From the IMG/VR virus record IMGVR_UViG_3300032236_000729, positions 1 through 34,174 of that record: a DNA stretch of 34,174 bases. One strand, given 5' to 3'. Shown here in pieces: positions 8,122-15,800 of the stretch. The position numbers were made by a program, and so were the translations under genes. The stretch's first letter is position 1; each line of letters opens with the position of its first letter. The notes under the pieces were generated by a model that worked only from the letters and a program-made list of their open reading frames with translations, was not told the origin of the DNA and did no database searches. The DNA is from a virus.

Positions 8122-8922
8122 TTATCCCGAAATATATTGGTTATCTGCATTTAGATCTATGATCATAGTAGCATTCATGAGATCTATCAATCCATTACCT
8201 AACATTAGGTCATATATGATTTGTTCATAACTTCCAGTAGTTAACGATTTCCTATTAAATACTACTTCTGCTATATTTGTTGCCGTTGGTTTAAAATATA
8301 AAAGAACATTATCATAATAAATTGTAGTACTGAACACACCCAATTGCACTCTTGTGTATAAATTGGATGTCTGTAACATATAACTATTTAGACCATCATA
8401 TATCACTAATATTTCTGTTGTTTGAAAACCATTAGGACTTGATATTTGTATTTGATATTTTGAACTTCTTATAATTGAATGACTGAAAACATCAATGACT
8501 GTATTGGAATTGATTACATTAGCTGTAACATTACCAGAAGTTTCAATTGTATATGGTAATGATATATATGTATTTGATGTTATTGAGTTGGCAACCAGAT
8601 TATCTGATAACGAACCGATACCACCACCGTCTGAACTTATTGTTATAGTTTTTGTTGTTGTACATGCTGTAAATGATATGTTACTACCAGGAACGAAATT
8701 TAAAATATCGTTTGGTGAACTTGCAAGTATTAATGTACCATTTATATTTATAGAAGAAAAAGATTGACTATTGGTGATATATGATATATCACCGATAGAA
8801 TTTTTATAATATAAAATTCCATCAGCATAATTTAGAGCAGTTTCACCATAATTTAAAGACGATGGTACATTTCCAGTTGCACCAGAATTCTTTAATATTA
8901 TGGTAGTATTTGCTACAGTCAT
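8122..8922 (-). CDS. Short fibre-like structural protein with tropism-type head (266 aa)
   Basis: Residues 4-48 (TTIILKNSGATGNVPSSL, YGETALNYADGILYYKN) form the same class of small head as the 669-aa and 1292-aa fibres on either side. The remainder (about 85-266) is a beta-rich region I do not recognise; it contains VYDxx-like strands such as TTEILVIYDGLNSY and VQLGVFSTTIYYDN and no long repeats. It is far shorter than its neighbours and has no shaft, so it could be a short baseplate-attached fibre or adaptor. It lies four bases after the coiled-coil gene and 11 bases before the 1292-aa fibre. The virion-protein call rests on the head and the context. Confidence 0.65.
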   Translation of the reverse strand: MTVANTTIILKNSGATGNVPSSLNYGETALNYADGILYYKNSIGDISYITNSQSFSSININGTLILASSPNDILNFVPGSNISFTACTTTKTITISSDGGGIGSLSDNLVANSITSNTYISLPYTIETSGNVTANVINSNTVIDVFSHSIIRSSKYQIQISSPNGFQTTEILVIYDGLNSYMLQTSNLYTRVQLGVFSTTIYYDNVLLYFKPTATNIAEVVFNRKSLTTGSYEQIIYDLMLGNGLIDLMNATMIIDLNADNQYISG

Positions 8923-8926
8923 TTAA

Positions 8927-9424
8927 TTAGAATGTTCCAGCATCCGTTACGATAACTGTATGTGTATTGTTTGACATATCAATTTTAGTGTTTGATGTTA
9001 TCACATCATTTTTCTTTTTTTTCGATGATGGATTTTGTAACTGATCTAATTGTTTTCTTAGAATATCGTTTTCTGACTGTGACTTCAACAATTCCTTCCT
9101 AAATGTGTCCAAGTGTTGGACTTGTGTTTTAATATTTAAATATTCTTTTCTTAATTGGGAAGTATTATCAATTTCATTATTTAGTCTGGATATCTCAATA
9201 TTCAAATTATTAATAGTCTCATTTAAAGAGTCTATATGTTCTTTTCCTGATTGTGAAATATTTTCAATATTATAATTTAATTCTTCAATTTTTTTTGATT
9301 GTTCTTTGATTATGTCTTCGATAACCTTAGAATTTGCTTGCAACGAAACATTATTGATTATGGCATCATTCATAACACCAGTTAATGTTTCAATAAAATA
9401 ATTTATATAACTATAATTACCCAT
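8927..9424 (-). CDS. Coiled-coil structural protein (165 aa)
   Basis: Residues about 25-125 are a long heptad-rich coiled coil (KVIEDIIKEQSKKIEELNYN, SLNETINNLNIEISRLNNEI, KELLKSQSENDILRKQLDQL), followed by a lysine cluster (SKKKKN) and a C-terminal tail VIVTDAGTF. The tail resembles the ends of the 100-aa protein (DAGIF) and the 669-aa fibre (DGGGF). Start chosen at the ATG eight bases after a strong AGGAG. It may be a trimeric or dimeric linker for the adjoining fibres. No known family recognised. Confidence 0.65.
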   Translation of the reverse strand: MGNYSYINYFIETLTGVMNDAIINNVSLQANSKVIEDIIKEQSKKIEELNYNIENISQSGKEHIDSLNETINNLNIEISRLNNEIDNTSQLRKEYLNIKTQVQHLDTFRKELLKSQSENDILRKQLDQLQNPSSKKKKNDVITSNTKIDMSNNTHTVIVTDAGTF

Positions 9425-9432
9425 AATAAAAC

Positions 9433-9437
9433 TCCTA
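9433..9437 (-). promoter_or_regulatory. Strong ribosome binding site for the 165-aa coiled-coil gene
   Basis: The minus strand reads AGGAG about eight bases before the ATG at 9424, in the 42-base gap after the 669-aa fibre gene. It fixes the start. Confidence 0.7.
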
Positions 9438-9466
9438 TTTTACAAATAAATACAATATATTAAACA

Positions 9467-11476
9467 TTAAAATCCACCACCATCTAATCTACTTGCCCAT
9501 ACAGGAATACCGGAATTGTTTACTGTTAAAATTTGGTTAGACCATGTTTGATCAGATGTTCCAGCAGCAGATGTAACCCCTAAATTACCAGTACCATTAC
9601 CAAATGTAATACCATTAGTAGTTATGCTAGATAATCCAGTACCACCTTGAGGAACAGTCAATCCAGAAATTGCTTGTGTTGTATAACCAGTTAATCTACC
9701 ATAACCATCAATAGTTATATTATTGATTGTATTATTGGATGCAATTGATGTATTGGACGTTGATACATTGGCAAGTGAAACAAAATTATTTCCATTATAA
9801 ACGATCTGTCCACCATTAGTGAATGATGATGAACCCAAACCACCTTTTGATACTGGAAGTATTCCAGTAAACTCCGTGACATCAAAAGTAATTGCAGTAT
9901 TGGATACTGAGGATATCCTTCCATATCCATCAACAGTTATGATTGGTATATATGTTGAAGATCCATAAGTCCCAGAACTTGTAGTATTTGCAAGTGTTTG
10001 TAATGGTCCAGTACCATTACCAACTAAAATACCTGATGGTGCAAATGAAGTATTACCTGTTCCACCATATGTAACTGAGATTGTCGATGCATTCCATGTA
10101 GCTGTAGTAATATTTCCAGAAGAATTAATAGAAATTAAAGGAGTTCTGGAACTAACACCACCATTATATAGAGTAAATCCATCATTATCACCAACCGTTA
10201 TGCGACCCATTCCTGGTGTATAATCAATCAAGGTACCATCTACATATGGTCCTCCATATGGTCCATATGCAACTATACCAGAAGAAACATTTACATATGT
10301 TGCATTGGCAGTTGAGAATGATATACTCCCACCGATACGGGCATTTCCACCAACATCTAAATCATTTATTATATTAGATTTTGATGCAATTAATGACGTT
10401 GCCGATAATAAGTTTGCCGAAAGAACATCACCACCAGACATATCAACACCACCAACTTTGATGGTGTCATATATTGTAGTATTATCAAATACTATTGTTG
10501 ATGATGGTTCTGGTGTCACATTAGAAAATAATTTCCATTTTCTATCATTATAATCACGAACAAATCCAAGATGTTGATAATGTGAAAATGAAGAACTGCC
10601 GGGACCAATAATATGACCAACAAAACCTATGTCTACTAAATCTGAGGTGTTATTGGATGCAAGATAGATAATTGGATCGCCAACATTTAATGTCGATACC
10701 ACATTTGCGAAAGTCACATTCCCCGAAACATTCAAATTACTAACAGATAATGTTCCACCAACACTCATATTATTAGTGGGTAATCTTACATCTGTTAAGA
10801 ATGTTTGTGGTCCAACTGATGTGGTATTTGTACGAGCAACTGTATTGTCTGTACTCAATGATATAGTATTTTGTGATACTGCAGAAACTATACCAGTGTT
10901 TCCTGTTACATATAAGGTATTACTAGAAGTGAATGAATTTGTATGTATACCATCAGTTATATCAAAAGAAGTAGTTGTTACAACGTTTGTATTTGAAATT
11001 GATAAAATACGACCATTTGCAGCAACTTGTATTACTGGAATAGAAGATGTTTTAGCAGAAGAACCACCATAATAACCAGATACCAATCCATTGATATTAT
11101 TTAATGATGCATTAAGTACTATTTCATTATTACCAGAAAAAGAAACTGGTGGAGCAGTAATATCACTACCAGAAATAGAAAAGTTTTGATTTGATTTTAA
11201 ATAAGTAGCAGTATTAGCATTTCCATAAAGAATACCATCAAACCCACCATTAGAATCTCGTTTAATTAATGTGTTTGGTGTATTTGCACTAGTTGAACTA
11301 TCAATTGTTGATGTGTAAAATTGACCACCAACATTAACAACACCATTACCAGTACCATTACCGATGAATAATGTGTTTGAGGCATAACTATAACCCAATT
11401 CACCTGATTGCAATGAGGTAGGTCTTCCTGTAGTATATGAACGTTTAACTAATATGCTTGTGTTTGATATAGACAT
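9467..11476 (-). CDS. Tail fibre protein (669 aa) with tropism-type head and GGTG repeats
   Basis: Head residues 5-52 (TSILVKRSYTTGRPTSLQSG, ELGYSYASNTLFIGNG, NVGGQFY) are typical of marine phage fibre heads and are related to those of the 266- and 1292-aa proteins. The shaft holds several fibre motifs: SIPVIQVAANGRILSIS, YIPIITVDGYGRISSVS, TVPQGGTG, PVSKGGLG. The GGTG and DGYGRI elements are common in phage fibre shafts. It ends VWASRLDGGGF with no obvious globular tip or S74 chaperone, so it may be an attachment or shaft protein. It follows a 114-base gap with an exact late-promoter match, and its ATG has AAGG upstream. Confidence 0.75.
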   Translation of the reverse strand: MSISNTSILVKRSYTTGRPTSLQSGELGYSYASNTLFIGNGTGNGVVNVGGQFYTSTIDSSTSANTPNTLIKRDSNGGFDGILYGNANTATYLKSNQNFSISGSDITAPPVSFSGNNEIVLNASLNNINGLVSGYYGGSSAKTSSIPVIQVAANGRILSISNTNVVTTTSFDITDGIHTNSFTSSNTLYVTGNTGIVSAVSQNTISLSTDNTVARTNTTSVGPQTFLTDVRLPTNNMSVGGTLSVSNLNVSGNVTFANVVSTLNVGDPIIYLASNNTSDLVDIGFVGHIIGPGSSSFSHYQHLGFVRDYNDRKWKLFSNVTPEPSSTIVFDNTTIYDTIKVGGVDMSGGDVLSANLLSATSLIASKSNIINDLDVGGNARIGGSISFSTANATYVNVSSGIVAYGPYGGPYVDGTLIDYTPGMGRITVGDNDGFTLYNGGVSSRTPLISINSSGNITTATWNASTISVTYGGTGNTSFAPSGILVGNGTGPLQTLANTTSSGTYGSSTYIPIITVDGYGRISSVSNTAITFDVTEFTGILPVSKGGLGSSSFTNGGQIVYNGNNFVSLANVSTSNTSIASNNTINNITIDGYGRLTGYTTQAISGLTVPQGGTGLSSITTNGITFGNGTGNLGVTSAAGTSDQTWSNQILTVNNSGIPVWASRLDGGGF

Positions 11477-11590
11477 TCCGTGACCTTGTTTTGATATTAT
11501 TATTGTATATGTGTATACAAATATTGTGTAGGTGTGATATTACATACCTATTATAAAACTACATATACTGGTATATAATGATTATTTATA
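11477..11590. other. Non-coding gap carrying the promoter of the 669-aa fibre
   Basis: 114 bases with no credible ORF. Its upstream end is the TATAAATA at 11583-11590; the remaining roughly 100 bases would be an AT-rich 5' leader with short palindromic runs such as GTATAC and TATACCAGTATA. No clear terminator for the upstream 100-aa gene was found in it. Confidence 0.5.
11583..11590 (-). promoter_or_regulatory. T4-type late promoter (exact TATAAATA)
   Basis: The minus strand reads TATAAATA, the T4 late promoter consensus, in an intergenic gap about 107 bases before the ATG of the 669-aa fibre. The position is right for a promoter driving that gene and those after it. It abuts the stop codon of the 100-aa gene. 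Of the candidate late promoters here it is the best placed. Confidence 0.6.
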
Positions 11591-11893
11591 TTAAAAAATT
11601 CCAGCATCAATAATCTCATTGTTTGCTATTATTATTTCATCAACTGTTAAGTTTTGTTTTATCTCTAAACTGCCTGTAATAATTCCACCAGATGTTTGTA
11701 ATGATGTGTTGGCAATACCAAATGCTAAATTTGCAGTATTGTAAGCATTTTGTGATAATATTTTGAGTTGTTCAACTTCCTTTTCAACATCTGGAGCACC
11801 AGTAAACTGTGCTGTAGATGATACTGTTTTTTGAGAGCTTTGATTAACTCTCACGTTTATTGTTTTAATAGGTGCAACAGTTACGTTTGGCAT
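11591..11893 (-). CDS. Small fibre-associated structural protein (100 aa)
   Basis: Starts MPNVTVAPIKTINVRVNQSS. Residues about 35-85 carry VEKEVEQLKILSQNAYNTAN and then IANTSLQTSGGIITGSLEI, which matches the AWNAANTSIQNSGGTIIGTL segment near the head of the 1292-aa fibre and is a known fibre-neck element (short helix then SGG.I.G.L). It ends EIIDAGIF, like the DAGTF and DGGGF tails of two neighbours. One base separates it from the 122-aa gene upstream. It looks like a detached head-neck segment of a fibre, perhaps an adaptor. Exact role unknown. Confidence 0.6.
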   Translation of the reverse strand: MPNVTVAPIKTINVRVNQSSQKTVSSTAQFTGAPDVEKEVEQLKILSQNAYNTANLAFGIANTSLQTSGGIITGSLEIKQNLTVDEIIIANNEIIDAGIF

Positions 11894-11894
11894 T

Positions 11895-12263
11895 TTAGTG
11901 TGCAGTATTTCCAGATGATGTTATTATTCCAGTGACACCAGGTGATACTATAATTTGACCTTCTATTACTCTAGTGACAAGACCTGATGCCGAATCTTTG
12001 ACGATGACATCATATACTAATTTTCCAGCGGGTACATTTGATGTTACTGCTGAATTTGCTGTCAATTGGATTACACCATTATTAGCATTGTAAATAGATG
12101 CATCAAAAATCAAACTGATATTATTAGTGTAATATGATTTCTTTGCATAAGATAATACTATAAAATTAGTAAGGTTATATGGTACACCATTACTATCATT
12201 CAAATTCATCTGTGTAGTAAAAGTCTCACCTTGATTTATAAAAAGATCTTGATAACCAGCCAT
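11895..12263 (-). CDS. BppU-like beta-sandwich virion protein (122 aa)
   Basis: Reads INQGETFTTQMNLNDSNGVP, then YDVIVKDSASGLVTRVIEGQ and IVSPGVTG. This pattern (QG.TF...I.L.D..G.P.NLT, then YDV.V......T.V.EG.I.V.PGVT) is that of a small Ig-like or BppU N-terminal-like domain widespread in phage baseplate and upper-tail proteins. It would be a baseplate-peripheral or fibre-attachment subunit. It is the first gene after the 12281-12315 terminator, so it may need its own promoter (see the octamer in the hairpin loop). Confidence 0.65.
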   Translation of the reverse strand: MAGYQDLFINQGETFTTQMNLNDSNGVPYNLTNFIVLSYAKKSYYTNNISLIFDASIYNANNGVIQLTANSAVTSNVPAGKLVYDVIVKDSASGLVTRVIEGQIIVSPGVTGIITSSGNTAH

Positions 12264-12280
12264 TTTAAACCCTATAAAAT

Positions 12281-12315
12281 AAAAAACCTCTCATCTATTT
12301 AGTTGAGAGGTTTTT
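12281..12315 (-). terminator. Strong rho-independent terminator hairpin
   Basis: A seven-bp perfect G/C-containing stem (12287-12293 with 12304-12310), extended by A/T pairs to about 12 bp, with a 10-base loop. On the minus strand the stem is followed by a long T-tract (complement of the A-run at 12281-12286 and beyond). It ends the transcript that includes the 1121-aa fibre and the two small genes after it. The near-symmetric T-tract on the other strand makes it potentially bidirectional, but no plus-strand gene is present. Confidence 0.85.
12296..12303 (-). promoter_or_regulatory. Possible late promoter in terminator loop (ACTAAATA)
   Basis: The loop of the terminator reads ACTAAATA on the minus strand, two mismatches from TATAAATA. 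A start six or seven bases further on would fall in the 3' arm, so the new transcript would lack the hairpin. The 122-aa gene follows about 25 bases later. Chance cannot be excluded. Confidence 0.3.
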
Positions 12316-12338
12316 GTGTCTTCTATAAAAAATATATA

Positions 12339-12491
12339 TTATTCAGTTGGTGTATCTTGTGGAACTTGTGAGATTGCTTGTTGTCTAATTTTATCTACTA
12401 ATAGTGTTACTTGAGCATATGGCATCTGGCCAAGACTATTTAATACTCCATTTACTTCATCAACAGTCAATTCAAGTTTAATTGTATCCAT
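12339..12491 (-). CDS. Small conserved-type phage protein (50 aa)
   Basis: A 50-codon gene translating to MDTIKLELTVDEVNGVLNSL, GQMPYAQVTLLVDKIRQQ, then AISQVPQDTPTE. Its ATG directly follows the stop of the 130-aa gene. Small proteins with the pattern IELT..EVN.IL..LGQ.PY.QV..L...I..Q are familiar in T4-like and other phages near structural genes; function unknown to me. It is helical and probably a small folded or oligomerising unit. It is the last gene before the terminator. Codon-level plausibility and exact abutment support it, despite its size. Confidence 0.7.
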   Translation of the reverse strand: MDTIKLELTVDEVNGVLNSLGQMPYAQVTLLVDKIRQQAISQVPQDTPTE

Positions 12492-12884
12492 TTATTCCTC
12501 ATTGTTTAACGTTTGGGACATATCAATTTCAGTAGAAACTCTATTATCTCTGATTTTGGCAACATGAATATACAAAGATGATATCATATTATAAACATCT
12601 TGATATGTTGCTGTCTTTTTAGTTGGGTTTCCATTAGAATCTAAAAGTTTGAATGATGTTTTAAGATTGTCGGGAGTTAATTCTTCTCTAACAAAATTAT
12701 TAATATCAGAAACAGTTATATTCTGTTTTATATAGGTGTCTCCTGTATGGATTACTAACTCTTCATTAATCGTGATAGATGGTTTTCTAGTACAATCTGG
12801 TGATTGCAAAGGGTTATCTATCACAACATATGCGGCTCTGGTCCAACTGTTTGCTGAAATAGATGAATGATTATAATTAGTCAT
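12492..12884 (-). CDS. Hypothetical virion-region protein (130 aa)
   Basis: Not recognised. It starts MTNYNHSSISANSWTRAAYV and contains a central strand pair (KPSITINEELVIHTGDTYIK) and a helical segment (TYQDVYNMISSLYIHVAKIRDNR). It has no signal peptide, membrane segment or fibre repeat. It lies six bases after the S74 fibre gene and abuts the 50-aa gene. Small genes directly after a fibre are often its assembly chaperone, which is a possible but unproven role. Confidence 0.6.
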   Translation of the reverse strand: MTNYNHSSISANSWTRAAYVVIDNPLQSPDCTRKPSITINEELVIHTGDTYIKQNITVSDINNFVREELTPDNLKTSFKLLDSNGNPTKKTATYQDVYNMISSLYIHVAKIRDNRVSTEIDMSQTLNNEE

Positions 12885-12890
12885 TATTAC

Positions 12891-15800
12891 TTACTCTCCG
12901 ATTTTACCTTTCAATATATTGATTTCATTTGATAGTTCCTTAATCGCTTCAATTAAAACGGGAACTAACTTTTCATATGCAACCATCTTATATATATCAC
13001 CATCTAAACTGATTGATTCGGAAACTATTTCTGGGAATACTTCTTCAACTTCATTAGCAAGAACACCCATATCTCTTTTTCCTGCTTTACATTCAGTGTG
13101 TTTTATTCCATGTTTCCAATCAAAATATACACCATTTAATTTTGATATTTGTTGCACAGGTGAAAGTATTGGTTGGAAGTTTTCTTTTAGTCTTGGGTCA
13201 GAATATGCTGTTACATTACCAGCAGCAACCATGTTTCCAGACGAATCTGAATACCAAGACCAAGCTCCTCTAGACCATCCACCTAAACCAAAAACGCCAT
13301 CAGCACGAATACCCATCTTGATAGCGTAAGCATCGTTCCAAAATGTTACACCTGCTAGGTTGGAATCACCTGTTCCTGATGCTCTGCATGTGAAACTTCC
13401 TTGAGAAGTATCACTTACTCCCATCGTCATAGATTGGTGTTTTCCCATTATAACGTTCTGTTGTTCATTTCCAGATAAGTAATTGGCAAAATTCACACTG
13501 AAGTTTGCTGGATTATAAACAAACATACTTGTTCCATCATTACCACCCCATAACCAAGCTGGTTGTCCACCTTGACCAGCCCAATTAAAGGTCATTGGTG
13601 AACCCGTACCACCACCACTTGCAAGTGTAGATGATTTACCTGATGTTAAACTTGATGCTGTACCTGTTAATGATGCTCCAGATCCAGAGAACAGAGAAGC
13701 ACTTATTGTGGATGAAGATGATATAGAACCAGTTGATGTAATTGATCCGGGAGCACCAGAAGCACCAACACCAACACCAAGAGAACCAACTTTCATATTA
13801 CCTAAAGCGGCACCTGCTGACCATCCACCAACAGTAAATTGGTTATCTGTGTCCAATCCAAAGTAAGAAGCATATGAACCTGGTCTATGGAAAGACATGA
13901 ATGCAGAACCAGATGTTCCTGGTCCTTGAACCATGATACCACCAAGACTACCAGTTGCAGTCAGTATTGACCCAGTTTGGTTTCCTTGTGAATTTAACTG
14001 TGCAGTGGTATATAAATTTGACCAAGTTACTTGACTTGTTGTTACTGCATTGCCAGATATATTAATGTTCCATGTACCAGAAGCTCCGGTACCAGTCAAT
14101 GTTGGTGCGTATGTATTATAGTTGGATGTGGTAAGTGCTAATCCACTATTAATATACAAATTAGTACCAGGCATTTGGTAATTTGTACCATCATAATAAA
14201 CATATCTTGCACCACTACCTTGGTTTCCTAAGAATACTACACCAGTTCCAGCACTAGAACCAGGTCTGATAGCATAAATGTCTGTGAAGGTTACTGTGGC
14301 AGTTGTTCTTAAATCTTGTGGAGTATTGAATGTCAGTGTGCTACCAGAACCAGTAATGGTTACACCGTTGGTACTGGTTAAAGTAACTGTTCCAGAACTA
14401 GGTGAAGCGGAACCACCTGTACCATTGAATAGGTTTGATGATGTGTTTGATCTAGCATATCCAGACTGAGCATAAGCATTTATATTAGATGTTACTACAT
14501 TGTAATATGAGTTGGCAACATCTGTATATACTTTAGCACTAGCAACACCTGATATAACATTTGATTGCAAGAATGTGTTAGCAGTATTTAAGTTAGTTGA
14601 TATGTATGTATTGGCAACATCTGTATATACTTTAGCACTAGCAACACCTGATATAACATTTGATTGCAAGAATGTGTTAGCGGTATCGGTATATGTTTTA
14701 GAACTTGTTAAACCAAAGTTGATATTTGCTTGCAAATAATTATTAGCGGTATCGGTATATGTTTTAGAACTTGTTAAACCAAAGTTGATATTTGCTTGCA
14801 AATAATTATTGGCAGTATTTAAGTTAGTATTTAATGTATTTGCTGCTAATGATGATGCAAAATTAGAAGAACTCGCTAATGTTAACGAATCACTCTTATA
14901 CTCATCTGTGGTAACTCTGTAATAGTTACCATTATCAACATTATTCATGTCCCAATATTTGTTGGTTTCGTTCCAACGAATTGAAGCATTTGCAGTAGTT
15001 CTATAGACACCAAATCCTGGATTTAAAATTAATGCTGGATTTGGTGTTCCTAAACTAAGAATGAATGATGGTGTATTATAAACAGTAGTACCATTAATTA
15101 TAAAGTTACCAAGAACAGATAGACCAGCAGTACCAACAGTCAAACCATTAGCAGAAATGACAGATCCACCTGAAGATGCATCAATTAAACCATTAGGTGG
15201 TATAACGATGTTAGGAGTGGTGATTCTAGTATTTGCTGTAATAGAATCGACATTTTGATATCCAATTACATTTAAGTTTAGAGTCTGTATTTGGGTATTT
15301 GATTGGATTGAATTACTATAAACATTACTACTGAAGATATTGTTGTTTGATTGCAGTTCATTAGTAAATGTTTTTCCGGTAACTGTCAAAGTAGCAGTAT
15401 TAACACTAGTGTTTGCTTGAAGTATATTGGTGTTAGTTGTGTTAACTACGTTTAATGCACCAGCAGCAATACCTGTATTTGCTTGCAGAGTATTAGTAAA
15501 TGTTTGACTAGTTACAGTTAGTGTAACAGTATTAACACTAGTGTTTGCTTGGAGTATATTAGTGTTAGTTGTGTTAACTACGTTTAATGCAGCGGAAGAA
15601 ATACCACTATTTGATTGTAATTGGTTTGTAAATATTGTTCCAGTTACAGTTATAATAGCAGTATTAACACTAGTGTTTGCTTGGAGTATATTAGTGTTAG
15701 TTGTGTTAACTACGTTTAATGCACCAGCAGCAATACCTGTATTTGCTTGTAATTGATTGGTTACTGTCGTGCCAGTTACGGTTACGTTACTTGAAACATA

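Noticed and set aside
8745-8752. Exact TATAAATA inside the 266-aa gene
   Set aside because: It lies in coding sequence (in the strand order Ile-Asn-Ile), far from a gene start, and is expected now and then by chance in AT-rich DNA.
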